In this document: piece after piece, positions 5,756 to 11,929 of the stretch
Numbering within the stretch: position 1 is the stretch's first letter
Layout: every line of letters starts with the position of its first letter
Source of the DNA: an uncultured Bacteroidales bacterium
GTDB lineage: Bacteria > Bacteroidota > Bacteroidia > Bacteroidales > Paludibacteraceae
Direction: 5' to 3'
Assembly (NCBI GenBank): GCA_937885465.1
Contig: CAKZZM010000116.1
Location: 1-11,929 of the forward strand
Length of the DNA stretch: 11,929 bases
Program-made: the position numbers and the translations under genes
Notes under the pieces: generated by a model
Seen by the model: the letters and a program-made list of their open reading frames with translations, nothing else
Databases searched by the model: none
Told to the model about the DNA's origin: nothing

Positions 5756-8730
5756 TTTGGGTTAGTAGAAGTAAGGTAATTAACGGCTGTGGTATATATT
5801 TCATTAAAATTAGTAGTACTTTCAAGCGGAAAGCTGAAGATAAGATATTTATTTTCGAAGGCGACTGCTGCGGCTATTCCCGTGTCCTTATATCTTGCGA
5901 CAACGATGGCGTTTTTCCCGATAGGCATAATGCCGTCAGGGGCTTCTGCGCAGGTTATATCTTCCGATGGCGACACTACAATCTGCGTATCACCTCCGCC
6001 TATGTTGCGAAATATATCGACTTCACCTGAGTGCGAAGCACGTTCGGCTCGGAAAGCATAATGAAGGTTGCTTGAAGTCCATTTCTTGTCGAAATCACTT
6101 TGCATAGTGCTGCCTAAGTATGAGCCGGAGATAAGCAGTGAACCTTTGTAATGCTGCAGTGACTGCCTGAGATTATTAGGGTAGGGATTTGAATCTTTGC
6201 CGCAGATAATATCAACAAGGGTTATAGTGCTGTCGCAGAATGTTTGTTCGGAGATTGCGCCCACAGAGGTGGAGCAGAACGAATATCCTAAATCGGCAAG
6301 CGTCTTGCCATGCTGAGTAGGGTAGTCGAAGGTGTTGCCTCGTGGTGAGATAGCGCGATAGTTATTGTACGATGCTCCGAAGCCGCATTGATCATCGTTT
6401 TCCCATTGTTTGGAGCGCAGAAACTCATATTGCTCACCGATATAACTTATTTCATTCATATATCCGATACCATAGTGCTCGGGAGCAAATCCGGCGTATA
6501 GTGTGTCGTTTGACTGAAACGACTGCGGAGCACAAATGCGAGTAAAGGCGTTCACTATTAGAACTTTGCCTGCTCCTTTGGAAGAGTGGTACGCAGTGAG
6601 TGTTTCGGACGGGAAAGATTGTCCTCCTTTGTTTAGTGCGCAGATGCGAAAATCATATTGAGTGTCTGACAAAAGTGGTATTGTGGCAAAAGTGTCTTTG
6701 ACAACAGTGCCGTTGTCCCAATCTTTTCCTGCTATCCGTTTGTACACGATATATCTGTCAGGTTTGGCAGTTACTTCGAGGCTGTCAAGCCGTGGCTGCC
6801 ATGTGAGTTGCGCTTCGGACTTATTGTTAAGAGCGATGCTGAAATTTTTCACAGGCAGTGGCTGGACTATATATGAGGTGCCGTATTGCTCGTGCAGGAA
6901 GCGAAGCATACCCTTATATATAGCACGCGAGACGATGAAACGAAAAGCAGGGTCGAGTCCATAACGCATATCAGCAAAATTCTGATGTGAGAGCAGTTCA
7001 ACGAGGATGGCGGGCATTTTCGGGTTGCGAGATTCGGAGTATGAAGAGTTTAGCAGTCTCCTTCTGTTCCATTGAGGTGCGATGGTAGCACGAATATCTT
7101 CCACTATCTGCGTCTGCACATAGTCAGCGTAGTCGCGGGCGAGTATTCGGTTTGCTCCCGCAGGGTATGTTTGCTTGTTGTCGTCATCGTGGTCGGTGTA
7201 GATAACGAGTGTGCCGATGATGCTATCGTCTAAGGTAGTACCCGCATCGGAGTGAATAGCAATGAAGAGATCGAGCGGGATATTGAGTCCTTGCCCCTCG
7301 GGATAAACGCTGCTTCCGCCTGTGAGGTAATTTGCCCATCTTCCGCGAGAGGTATAATCATCGGTATAGTCATTGAAGGAGCCGCTATAATTATATACTG
7401 AGTCGGGAATACCCGAATATTGAAGGTAATAGCGCGAACCTTCTATCCACCTTGGCAGTCCGCTTGTAAGGACGATATCTTCCACCTCCCCACGATGCGG
7501 TGGAATAAAGCGTTCTTCTCGCTTTTTGTGCTTAGCATTGTATAGAGTCTTTATTCGGGCTGACGTGTTGCTGTTGAGAACGTTTTTAGACGAATAACGC
7601 GCCACACTACCCATACCTCCGCCAAAGCGAACGGCATCAGAGGTTAGAATATTATTACTTGAGTGTTCGCCGCTAATTAAGCGAACATAGTTGTCTTTAG
7701 GGTTAGTGGTGAAGAAGAAGGTACCAAGATATATCCAAGTACTACCGCCCATCTGCTGATTAACGCGGAACAGCGTTTCTTCGCCTGCGTGCCAAACGCT
7801 ATATGTGGCATTTTTTGTGCTACCTGCTATCGTTTTATATGATACATAGACGGCATATTCTCCGCTTGCCGGCAGTTGCGGGCGATAGATAAGGTCGCTG
7901 CTGCTGACATTTGTTTCGTCTTGCGATTTGCAATATGTGGCGTAGCCACCGAAGGTAAAGGGGTTTTCGCCTTCGAAAAGGAGCCCGTCCGGCGCAGGTC
8001 CCCAGCCGTTATGATCGGTTGTTATCCAAGCCTCGATACCTTCTGCCTCTTTCTCGTCAACAATAATCTCGTTTGTCTGCCTGTCTCTTTCGCGAGGTTG
8101 TATAACAACGGCACCCGCATTTTCGAGCATCGGCACAAGAAAGGGCATAGTGTAAGAAGAGGTGTATAGATCTTCTACGGTGGTGAGTACTCGTGCGCGT
8201 TGCCACGACCATCTCTCTTGTCCCTGATTGAAATAGAGTCCGTGGCTGCCGTAGAGGGCAATATGCCTGCCCTCTAATCCTTTTTCTGCTAACCATGGAC
8301 GAGAGATATTTGTGGTGAGGGGTTGTACCTCGGCCCGTTGAAGGTGCTTTCGCTTGCTTCTGCTCTCATTCTTGCCGTCACCACGATAGTGAACATGAGT
8401 GATTAGTTCGGAAATCTCGTAGCCGTCAGAGTGAACATAGATTTTGCCTTTTGTACCCACCTCTTTTCTGACGATAGAATATATGTCATTTACAACCTCA
8501 TCTGTCAGTTGCAAGGCAGCGAGAGTTGAGTTGGTGTAGATATCTACCTTACCGCTTCGTATTTTAATCTGAGATACTTTTATCTCACCTACGGCGGCTT
8601 GCCGCCCCGCGTAGTGGTTGAGGGTATCTTGCAGGTGTTGCTTATCTAAGGCGAAGGAGGGGAAAAAAAAGAGAGTAAAAAGAAGAGAGAGAAGGTGGCG
8701 GGATATGTGATTTGATAATATGTTACGCAT
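5752..8730 (-). CDS. Secreted Amidase_3 protein with golvesin-like and fibronectin III domains
   Basis: Large exported protein of 992 residues, probably an N-acetylmuramoyl-L-alanine amidase acting on peptidoglycan in the periplasm; related Bacteroides proteins are often labelled 'xanthan lyase'. A signal peptide with a Leu/Phe-rich core ends near residue 27 (PSFA-LDKQ). Residues 28-145 are an N-terminal region I do not recognise. The first half of an Amidase_3 fold follows (about 153-216), with YGSHG (His163) and TVED (Glu186). A golvesin C-terminal-like domain (about 240-372, containing NQQMGGSTWIYLGTFFF) interrupts it. The second half (about 485-615) has AIHSDAG (His493) and LVELL (Glu578). 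A fibronectin type III domain lies near 625-715. The last 270 residues form an alpha/beta-looking domain I cannot name. The two His and two Glu suggest an intact zinc centre. An exact Bacteroidota promoter lies 30 bp upstream. It is the first gene of an operon with rlmD. Confidence 0.85.
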   Translation of the reverse strand: MRNILSNHISRHLLSLLFTLFFFPSFALDKQHLQDTLNHYAGRQAAVGEIKVSQIKIRSGKVDIYTNSTLAALQLTDEVVNDIYSIVRKEVGTKGKIYVHSDGYEISELITHVHYRGDGKNESRSKRKHLQRAEVQPLTTNISRPWLAEKGLEGRHIALYGSHGLYFNQGQERWSWQRARVLTTVEDLYTSSYTMPFLVPMLENAGAVVIQPRERDRQTNEIIVDEKEAEGIEAWITTDHNGWGPAPDGLLFEGENPFTFGGYATYCKSQDETNVSSSDLIYRPQLPASGEYAVYVSYKTIAGSTKNATYSVWHAGEETLFRVNQQMGGSTWIYLGTFFFTTNPKDNYVRLISGEHSSNNILTSDAVRFGGGMGSVARYSSKNVLNSNTSARIKTLYNAKHKKREERFIPPHRGEVEDIVLTSGLPRWIEGSRYYLQYSGIPDSVYNYSGSFNDYTDDYTSRGRWANYLTGGSSVYPEGQGLNIPLDLFIAIHSDAGTTLDDSIIGTLVIYTDHDDDNKQTYPAGANRILARDYADYVQTQIVEDIRATIAPQWNRRRLLNSSYSESRNPKMPAILVELLSHQNFADMRYGLDPAFRFIVSRAIYKGMLRFLHEQYGTSYIVQPLPVKNFSIALNNKSEAQLTWQPRLDSLEVTAKPDRYIVYKRIAGKDWDNGTVVKDTFATIPLLSDTQYDFRICALNKGGQSFPSETLTAYHSSKGAGKVLIVNAFTRICAPQSFQSNDTLYAGFAPEHYGIGYMNEISYIGEQYEFLRSKQWENDDQCGFGASYNNYRAISPRGNTFDYPTQHGKTLADLGYSFCSTSVGAISEQTFCDSTITLVDIICGKDSNPYPNNLRQSLQHYKGSLLISGSYLGSTMQSDFDKKWTSSNLHYAFRAERASHSGEVDIFRNIGGGDTQIVVSPSEDITCAEAPDGIMPIGKNAIVVARYKDTGIAAAVAFENKYLIFSFPLESTTNFNEIYTTAVNYLTSTNPK

Positions 8731-8759
8731 TGAAAAGTGTTGTGTTTCGTTTTAATACA

Positions 8760-8791
8760 CAAAGTTACTGCTTTTCTGCGAGCCCGACAAA
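8760..8791 (-). promoter_or_regulatory. Bacteroidota housekeeping promoter for the amidase-rlmD operon
   Basis: Read on the minus strand, TTTG (8791-8788) and TAACTTTG (8767-8760) are separated by 20 bp, an exact fit to the Bacteroidota consensus TTTG-N19-21-TAnnTTTG. Transcription would start about 5-10 bp downstream, near 8750-8755, leaving a leader of roughly 20-25 nt before the ATG at 8730. No Shine-Dalgarno sequence is seen in that leader, which is A/C-rich. The TTTG box lies in the T-rich tail of the upstream terminator. Confidence 0.75.
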
Positions 8792-8802
8792 CAAAAAAAC
8801 AA

Positions 8803-8825
8803 AAAAGCGGTGCAAGACCGCTTTT
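8803..8825 (-). terminator. Intrinsic terminator of the kdgK-eda-exuT operon
   Basis: A perfect 9-bp stem (AAAAGCGGT / ACCGCTTTT) encloses a 5-nt loop. On the minus strand it is followed by a long T-rich run interrupted by single G residues. It lies about 80 bp after the stop codon of the transporter gene, which runs on the same strand. The plus-strand side also ends in a T-rich stretch, but no gene runs toward it from the left, so its role is assigned to the minus strand. Confidence 0.85.
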
Positions 8826-8839
8826 CTGTTTTTACATAG

Positions 8840-8890
8840 GTGGAGAATGTCTCCAACGTTCATATAGTGGAGAACGTCTCCGAACGTTCA
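8840..8890. repeat. Two further copies of the GAACGTCTCC repeat
   Basis: Copy one (8840-8862) reads GTGGAGAATGTCTCC then AACGTTCA, and copy two (8867-8890) reads GTGGAGAACGTCTCC then GAACGTTCA. They share the core found at 1-53, in the same window orientation, with a 27-bp period here. Each copy contains the inverted arms GGAGA and TCTCC around a 3-nt loop (ATG/ACG on the plus strand). Because the loop differs while the arms are kept, the arms may matter. The copies lie between the stop codon of the transporter gene and its terminator, so they would be in the 3' untranslated part of that mRNA. Confidence 0.8.
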
Positions 8891-8905
8891 TGTGAGTGTT
8901 AGTTA

Positions 8906-10348
8906 TTATGCCTTAATAGGTGAGTATTTAGGAACGAGAGCCTTCATAATGCACCAAGCAGTGATATAAGCAACACCGCAGAAGCAGAACATAATAAAGT
9001 ATCCTGCCGGTTTGCCTTCAAAGCCGAGGAAGGTGAACGCTGCACCTTGATTCTCTGCGTAGGTGAACAAAGCACCTGCTACTTTTTGTATAATCATTGA
9101 GCCTATACCGCCGGCCATAGCACCTATGCCGGTTATTGTAGCGATAGTCGATTTAGGGAACATGTCGCCAATGGTCGAGAATAGGTTAGCAGACCATGCT
9201 TGGTGTCCGGCACCTGCCAAACCGATGAAGATTGCAGGCCACCATGCAGAGTGGGCACCCATAGGTTGAGCGAGCAACGCAAACAGCGGGAATGCGGTAA
9301 AGATAAGCATAGAGAGCATACGCCCTGCGTATGGTTCCATCTTCTTCTTCTCAACAAACAACTTAGGCAGATAACCGCCAAACAACGACAGAATAGTTAC
9401 GATAGCATAGAGCGTGAAGATCAATGCCTGACCCATACCTGAAGAGGCTTTGTAACCGAACTGGTTCTGGAAATATGAAGGAGCCCAGAACAGGAAGAAC
9501 CACCAAACACCATCGGTGAAGAATTTACCGACGATAAACGACCAAGTCTGGCGATAACCGAAGCACTTGATCATAGAGATACTCTTCTCTTGTTCGGGGG
9601 CAGCCATTACCTCTGTTTCATTTTCGTCCTGACGAATATAGCGAAGTTCAGCCTCGTTGACATGTTTGCTCTTCTCCGGTTTATCGTACATAAACACCCA
9701 GAAGAAAACCCAGAGAAAACCTAAACCACCAATAACGATGAATGCCATTTCCCAACCCCAACGAGCCGCCAAAGAAGGTATGCAGAGAGGAGCGGCAAGA
9801 GCACCTACAGAGGCACCTGCGTTGAAGACAGAAGTAGCGAAAGCGCGGTCTTTCTTCGGGAAATACTCAGCCGTAACCTTGATAGCCGCAGGGAAGTTAC
9901 CTGCCTCTCCGAGAGCTAAGATACCGCGGCAGAGGAGGAATAGATAGACAGAAGTGGTAGCAATGCCTAAGGCGGCTGTACTACCCGCTTCAACGGCACG
10001 CATCGCCTCTATCGACTCAAAGCCCTCGATATGCATCGTTGCCCAACCACACGCAGCGTGTAAGCATGCACCTAACGACCAAACAGAGATGGCGCAGATG
10101 TAACCTTTCTTCGTGCCCATCCAGTCAACGAACTTACCCGCAAACAAGCAGCAGATAGCGTATAGGATAGAGAAAATAGAGGTGATTGTGCCGTAGTCAT
10201 TATCAGTCCAGTGGAACTCGGGCTTGATAAACTCTTCCCATGTTAGGGAAAGCACTTGGCGGTCAAGGTAGTTAATTGTCGTTGCTACAAACAAGAGTGA
10301 GCAGAGCCACCAGCGCCAATTTGACATTAATTTTTGTTGTGTACTCAT
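8906..10348 (-). CDS. exuT: MFS hexuronate transporter (ACS family, ExuT-like)
   Basis: Inner-membrane major facilitator protein of 480 residues, probably a proton symporter for galacturonate and/or glucuronate. Assignment rests on family motifs and context: NYLDRQ in the first membrane helix (26-31), the loop motif GKFVDWMGTKKG (71-82), GEAGNFPAAIK (147-157), FFTDGVWWFFLFWAP (276-290) and GHQAWSANLF (381-390). Hydrophobic segments are consistent with about 12 helices, and a charged cytoplasmic loop lies near 222-258. An extra stretch near 102-130 separates two N-terminal helices. It begins 6 bp after the stop of the KDPG aldolase gene and is the last gene before the terminator, so it is co-transcribed with KDG metabolism. 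Transport of another sugar acid cannot be excluded. Codons ending in C or with preferred forms are frequent, suggesting good expression. Confidence 0.88.
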   Translation of the reverse strand: MSTQQKLMSNWRWWLCSLLFVATTINYLDRQVLSLTWEEFIKPEFHWTDNDYGTITSIFSILYAICCLFAGKFVDWMGTKKGYICAISVWSLGACLHAACGWATMHIEGFESIEAMRAVEAGSTAALGIATTSVYLFLLCRGILALGEAGNFPAAIKVTAEYFPKKDRAFATSVFNAGASVGALAAPLCIPSLAARWGWEMAFIVIGGLGFLWVFFWVFMYDKPEKSKHVNEAELRYIRQDENETEVMAAPEQEKSISMIKCFGYRQTWSFIVGKFFTDGVWWFFLFWAPSYFQNQFGYKASSGMGQALIFTLYAIVTILSLFGGYLPKLFVEKKKMEPYAGRMLSMLIFTAFPLFALLAQPMGAHSAWWPAIFIGLAGAGHQAWSANLFSTIGDMFPKSTIATITGIGAMAGGIGSMIIQKVAGALFTYAENQGAAFTFLGFEGKPAGYFIMFCFCGVAYITAWCIMKALVPKYSPIKA

Positions 10349-10354
10349 AATGTA

Positions 10355-11023
10355 TTATTTTTTACAGTTTGCAATTATCTCAAAGCACTCTTTGCACTTG
10401 GCAGTTACGTAAGCCCAGTCGCCGGCTTTCACCTTGTCGCTCGGGAAGAGCTTGCTGCCCATGCCCACGCAGTAAACGCCTGCGGCGAACCATTTCTCAA
10501 GGTTCTCTTTCTCTGGAGCCACGCCGCCGGTAACCATAATCTTCGACCACGGCATCGGAGCCATCAGACCCTTCACGAGGTTCGGACCGACAACATCGCC
10601 CGGGAATACCTTCGTGAAGTCGCAGCCTACCTCCTGTGCCAAACCGATCTCGCTCGGTGTGAGGCAACCCGGACAGTACGTCACGCAACGACGGTTGCAG
10701 ACTACTGCGATATCTTTGTTGAATAGCGGACCAACTACGAAGTTCGCGCCCAACTGCAAGTAAAGCGCAGCCGTCGGAGCGTCAACCACGCTACCGATAC
10801 CGAGAGCCAGCTCCGGGCACTCTTTAGCTACCCATTTGCTCAACTCGCCGAATACCTCGTGTGCGAAATCTCCGCGGTTAGTGAACTCGAAAGCGCGTAC
10901 GCCGCCTTCATAACAAGCCTTAATCACGTTCTTACAAACTTCTACGTCCTTGTGGTAGAACACAGGAACCATCGGTGCGGCGGCAATCTTCGCCATCACC
11001 TGAAACTTATCAAACTTAGCCAT
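10355..11023 (-). CDS. eda: 2-dehydro-3-deoxy-6-phosphogluconate (KDPG) aldolase
   Basis: Cytosolic class I aldolase that splits KDPG into pyruvate and glyceraldehyde-3-phosphate, the last step of uronate catabolism; enzymes of this family may also cleave 4-hydroxy-2-oxoglutarate. The 222 residues show FEFTNRG with Glu46 and Arg50, the Schiff-base Lys138 in FTKVFPGD, and MVTGG with Thr165, matching the known active site. ATG at 11023 is chosen because the protein then begins MAKFDKFQV like its relatives. The same frame stays open back to a TTG at 11089 directly after the upstream stop, but those 22 codons translate the AT-rich repeats and are unlikely to be protein. It sits between the four-helix bundle gene and exuT and just downstream of KDG kinase, which supplies its substrate. 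Strong use of C-ending codons suggests high expression. Confidence 0.94.
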   Translation of the reverse strand: MAKFDKFQVMAKIAAAPMVPVFYHKDVEVCKNVIKACYEGGVRAFEFTNRGDFAHEVFGELSKWVAKECPELALGIGSVVDAPTAALYLQLGANFVVGPLFNKDIAVVCNRRCVTYCPGCLTPSEIGLAQEVGCDFTKVFPGDVVGPNLVKGLMAPMPWSKIMVTGGVAPEKENLEKWFAAGVYCVGMGSKLFPSDKVKAGDWAYVTAKCKECFEIIANCKK

Positions 11024-11034
11024 AAATCTATTTA

Positions 11035-11087
11035 CGATTTGTTCATTTACAATTTGTTCATTTATTTTCCCATTTGGCCATTTTACC
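11035..11087. repeat. AT-rich repeats on the downstream side of the four-helix bundle gene
   Basis: Two direct 15-bp units at 11035-11049 and 11050-11064 differ at one base; each contains ATTTGTTCATTT. They are followed at 11070-11087 by CCATTTGGCCATTTTACC. Both words have reverse-complement partners on the other side of the four-helix bundle gene, at 11465-11476 (exact) and 11488-11504 (one substitution and one indel). The block occupies most of the 66-bp gap before eda. Confidence 0.75.
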
Positions 11088-11089
11088 AA

Positions 11090-11449
11090 TTACAAGTCCA
11101 CTTTGGATTTGGCAGTAGTAATTGATTTACTGGTAATTTTACCCAGCTCGATACTCTCGTCATACAAATCTTGCACGCGCGATTTGGGTAACATGCCACT
11201 ATCAATAATAATACTCAACCAGTGACTTGTTTCATCTATTTCTTCTTCAACCATTTTGAGTTTATTAATAAAATCCTTACCGGATTTAGCCAAACATGCC
11301 GCCCTATAATTAGCGGCAGGAGAAGTGCCCGAACGAACAATTTGCTTGGCTATGGCATTAGCAGAAATGGTATTGGGCATTGCGTCCACCATCTTGATAA
11401 TACGTAGCGAAAATTGCCTGTAACGTTCTTTCAGTTCTTCCCGTGTCAT
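11090..11449 (-). CDS. Four-helix bundle protein (S23 / 23S rRNA intervening-sequence family)
   Basis: Small all-helical protein of 119 residues. The pattern RSGTSPAANYRAA (39-51), followed by AKSGKDFINKL and EEEIDETSHWL, identifies the family first described as the ORF inside 23S rRNA intervening sequences (Pfam PF05635). The accessory protein Avd of diversity-generating retroelements has the same fold, but no reverse transcriptase or variable repeat is present here. No catalytic residues are known for the family; members form helical oligomers, and nucleic-acid binding has been suggested. The gene sits between kdgK and eda on the same strand, where it has no evident metabolic role. Repeats on both sides are largely inverted copies of each other, so it may be an inserted cassette. 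Its start ATG at 11449 gives a full-length product, without a visible Shine-Dalgarno. Confidence 0.88.
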   Translation of the reverse strand: MTREELKERYRQFSLRIIKMVDAMPNTISANAIAKQIVRSGTSPAANYRAACLAKSGKDFINKLKMVEEEIDETSHWLSIIIDSGMLPKSRVQDLYDESIELGKITSKSITTAKSKVDL

Positions 11450-11464
11450 AATGGCTCAATGATT

Positions 11465-11507
11465 AAATGAACAAATAAATGGTACATGGTAAATGACCAA
11501 ATGGTAC
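11465..11507. repeat. AT-rich repeats on the upstream side of the four-helix bundle gene
   Basis: The 64-bp gap between kdgK and the four-helix bundle gene contains AAATGAACAAAT (11465-11476) and GGTAAATGACCAAATGG (11488-11504). These are the reverse complements of the words on the opposite side of the gene. ATGGTAC also occurs twice (11479-11485 and 11501-11507). No promoter matching TAnnTTTG is seen here, so the small gene is probably read from the kdgK promoter outside the window. Confidence 0.72.
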
Positions 11508-11513
11508 TTTCCT

Positions 11514-11929
11514 TTATCTCTGAACTCGTCCGTTTGCGTTACCGCCTGCGAGGCTCAGTACTTCATCTTCGCTGACAAGGTTGTAGTCGCCGTTGATAGT
11601 ATGCTTCAGAGCCGAAGCAGCCACTGCGAACTCAAGTGCTGCACCCTGGTTGTCCGGATATTTGAGCATACCGTGGATCAGACCGCCGGAGAACGAGTCA
11701 CCACCACCTACGCGGTCGATAATCGGGTTAATCTCATAGCGTTTGGACTGATAGAACTCTTTGCCGTCGTATATCATTGCCTTCCAGCCGTTGAACGTTG
11801 CGCTGAAGCTCTCGCGAAGTGTCGAAACAACGTACTTGAAGCCGAACTCATTCATCATCTGCTCGAAGATGCCCTTGTAGCCCTCAGCGTTGGTCTCGCC
11901 GCCTTCTACATCTGCATCGGGCTTGAAGC
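11514..11929 (-). CDS. kdgK: 2-keto-3-deoxygluconate kinase, C-terminal part (cut by window edge)
   Basis: PfkB-family sugar kinase that phosphorylates KDG to KDPG with ATP in the cytosol, the step before the aldolase encoded downstream. Only the last 137 residues lie in the window; the frame is open to base 11929 and the start is outside, so the internal ATG at 11858 is not the true start. The visible motif RVGGGDSFSGGLIHG contains the Gly-x-Gly-Asp signature with the catalytic Asp of the PfkB family. The tail EFAVAASALKHTINGDYN and the final GRVQR match Bacteroides KDG kinases as I remember them. It is the first gene of this operon visible in the window. Confidence 0.88.
   Translation of the reverse strand, partial: FKPDADVEGGETNAEGYKGIFEQMMNEFGFKYVVSTLRESFSATFNGWKAMIYDGKEFYQSKRYEINPIIDRVGGGDSFSGGLIHGMLKYPDNQGAALEFAVAASALKHTINGDYNLVSEDEVLSLAGGNANGRVQR

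Noticed and set aside
5752..8730. Polysaccharide (xanthan) lyase
   Set aside because: The label is common for relatives, but the visible His/Glu pattern and HSDAG and LVELL motifs fit an Amidase_3 fold; no lyase signature was recognised.
11024..11089. N-terminal extension of KDPG aldolase from a TTG at 11089
   Set aside because: The frame is open only because the AT-rich repeats lack stops in it. The extra residues repeat NEQIV and have no counterpart in the family, whereas ATG at 11023 gives the normal N-terminus.
11090..11449. Accessory (Avd) protein of a diversity-generating retroelement
   Set aside because: The fold is similar, but there is no reverse transcriptase, template repeat or variable repeat in the window, and the neighbours are uronate catabolism genes.

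Overview
The window looks like the chromosome of a member of the Bacteroidota, most likely the order Bacteroidales. The evidence is the style of the proteins (a topoisomerase III with the GDAGQEGE toprim motif, a Bacteroides-like KDPG aldolase and a golvesin-domain amidase). In addition, clear Shine-Dalgarno sequences are lacking and there is one exact TTTG-N20-TAnnTTTG promoter, the form used by the Bacteroidota housekeeping sigma factor. No rRNA, tRNA, CRISPR array, transposase or phage gene is visible. No gap between genes reaches 300 bases.

Layout. Bases 1-90 hold two 34-bp tandem repeat units and the leader of a transketolase gene. Transketolase (91-2097) and DNA topoisomerase III (2094-4274) run rightward and share a GTGA overlap. 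They meet head-on a leftward pair with only 2 bp between stop codons. The leftward pair is a large secreted Amidase_3/golvesin/FnIII protein (8730-5752) followed, through an ATGA overlap, by an RlmD/TrmA-type RNA m5U methyltransferase (5755-4277). Bases 8731-8905 hold the promoter of this pair, the terminator of the next operon, and two more copies of the repeat seen at base 1. From the right edge to 8906, one leftward operon encodes the end of 2-keto-3-deoxygluconate kinase, a small S23/IVS-type four-helix bundle protein, KDPG aldolase and an ExuT-like hexuronate transporter.

How the genes work together. The right-hand operon is the lower part of uronate (pectin or glucuronate) catabolism: uptake of hexuronates, phosphorylation of KDG to KDPG, then cleavage to pyruvate and glyceraldehyde-3-phosphate. 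Transketolase belongs to central pentose phosphate metabolism, but its partner is a DNA topoisomerase, so that operon is not a single pathway. The amidase probably acts on peptidoglycan in the periplasm, while RlmD modifies RNA.

Most interesting points. The four-helix bundle gene sits between kdgK and kdgA and is flanked by AT-rich words that are reverse complements of each other. This resembles, at the level of an mRNA, the 23S rRNA intervening sequences in which this protein family was first found. A short intergenic repeat with core GAACGTCTCCGAACGTTCA occurs in pairs at two places. The amidase catalytic domain is split by a golvesin-like domain, and rlmD and topB each carry a short extra segment compared with the Bacteroides proteins I remember.
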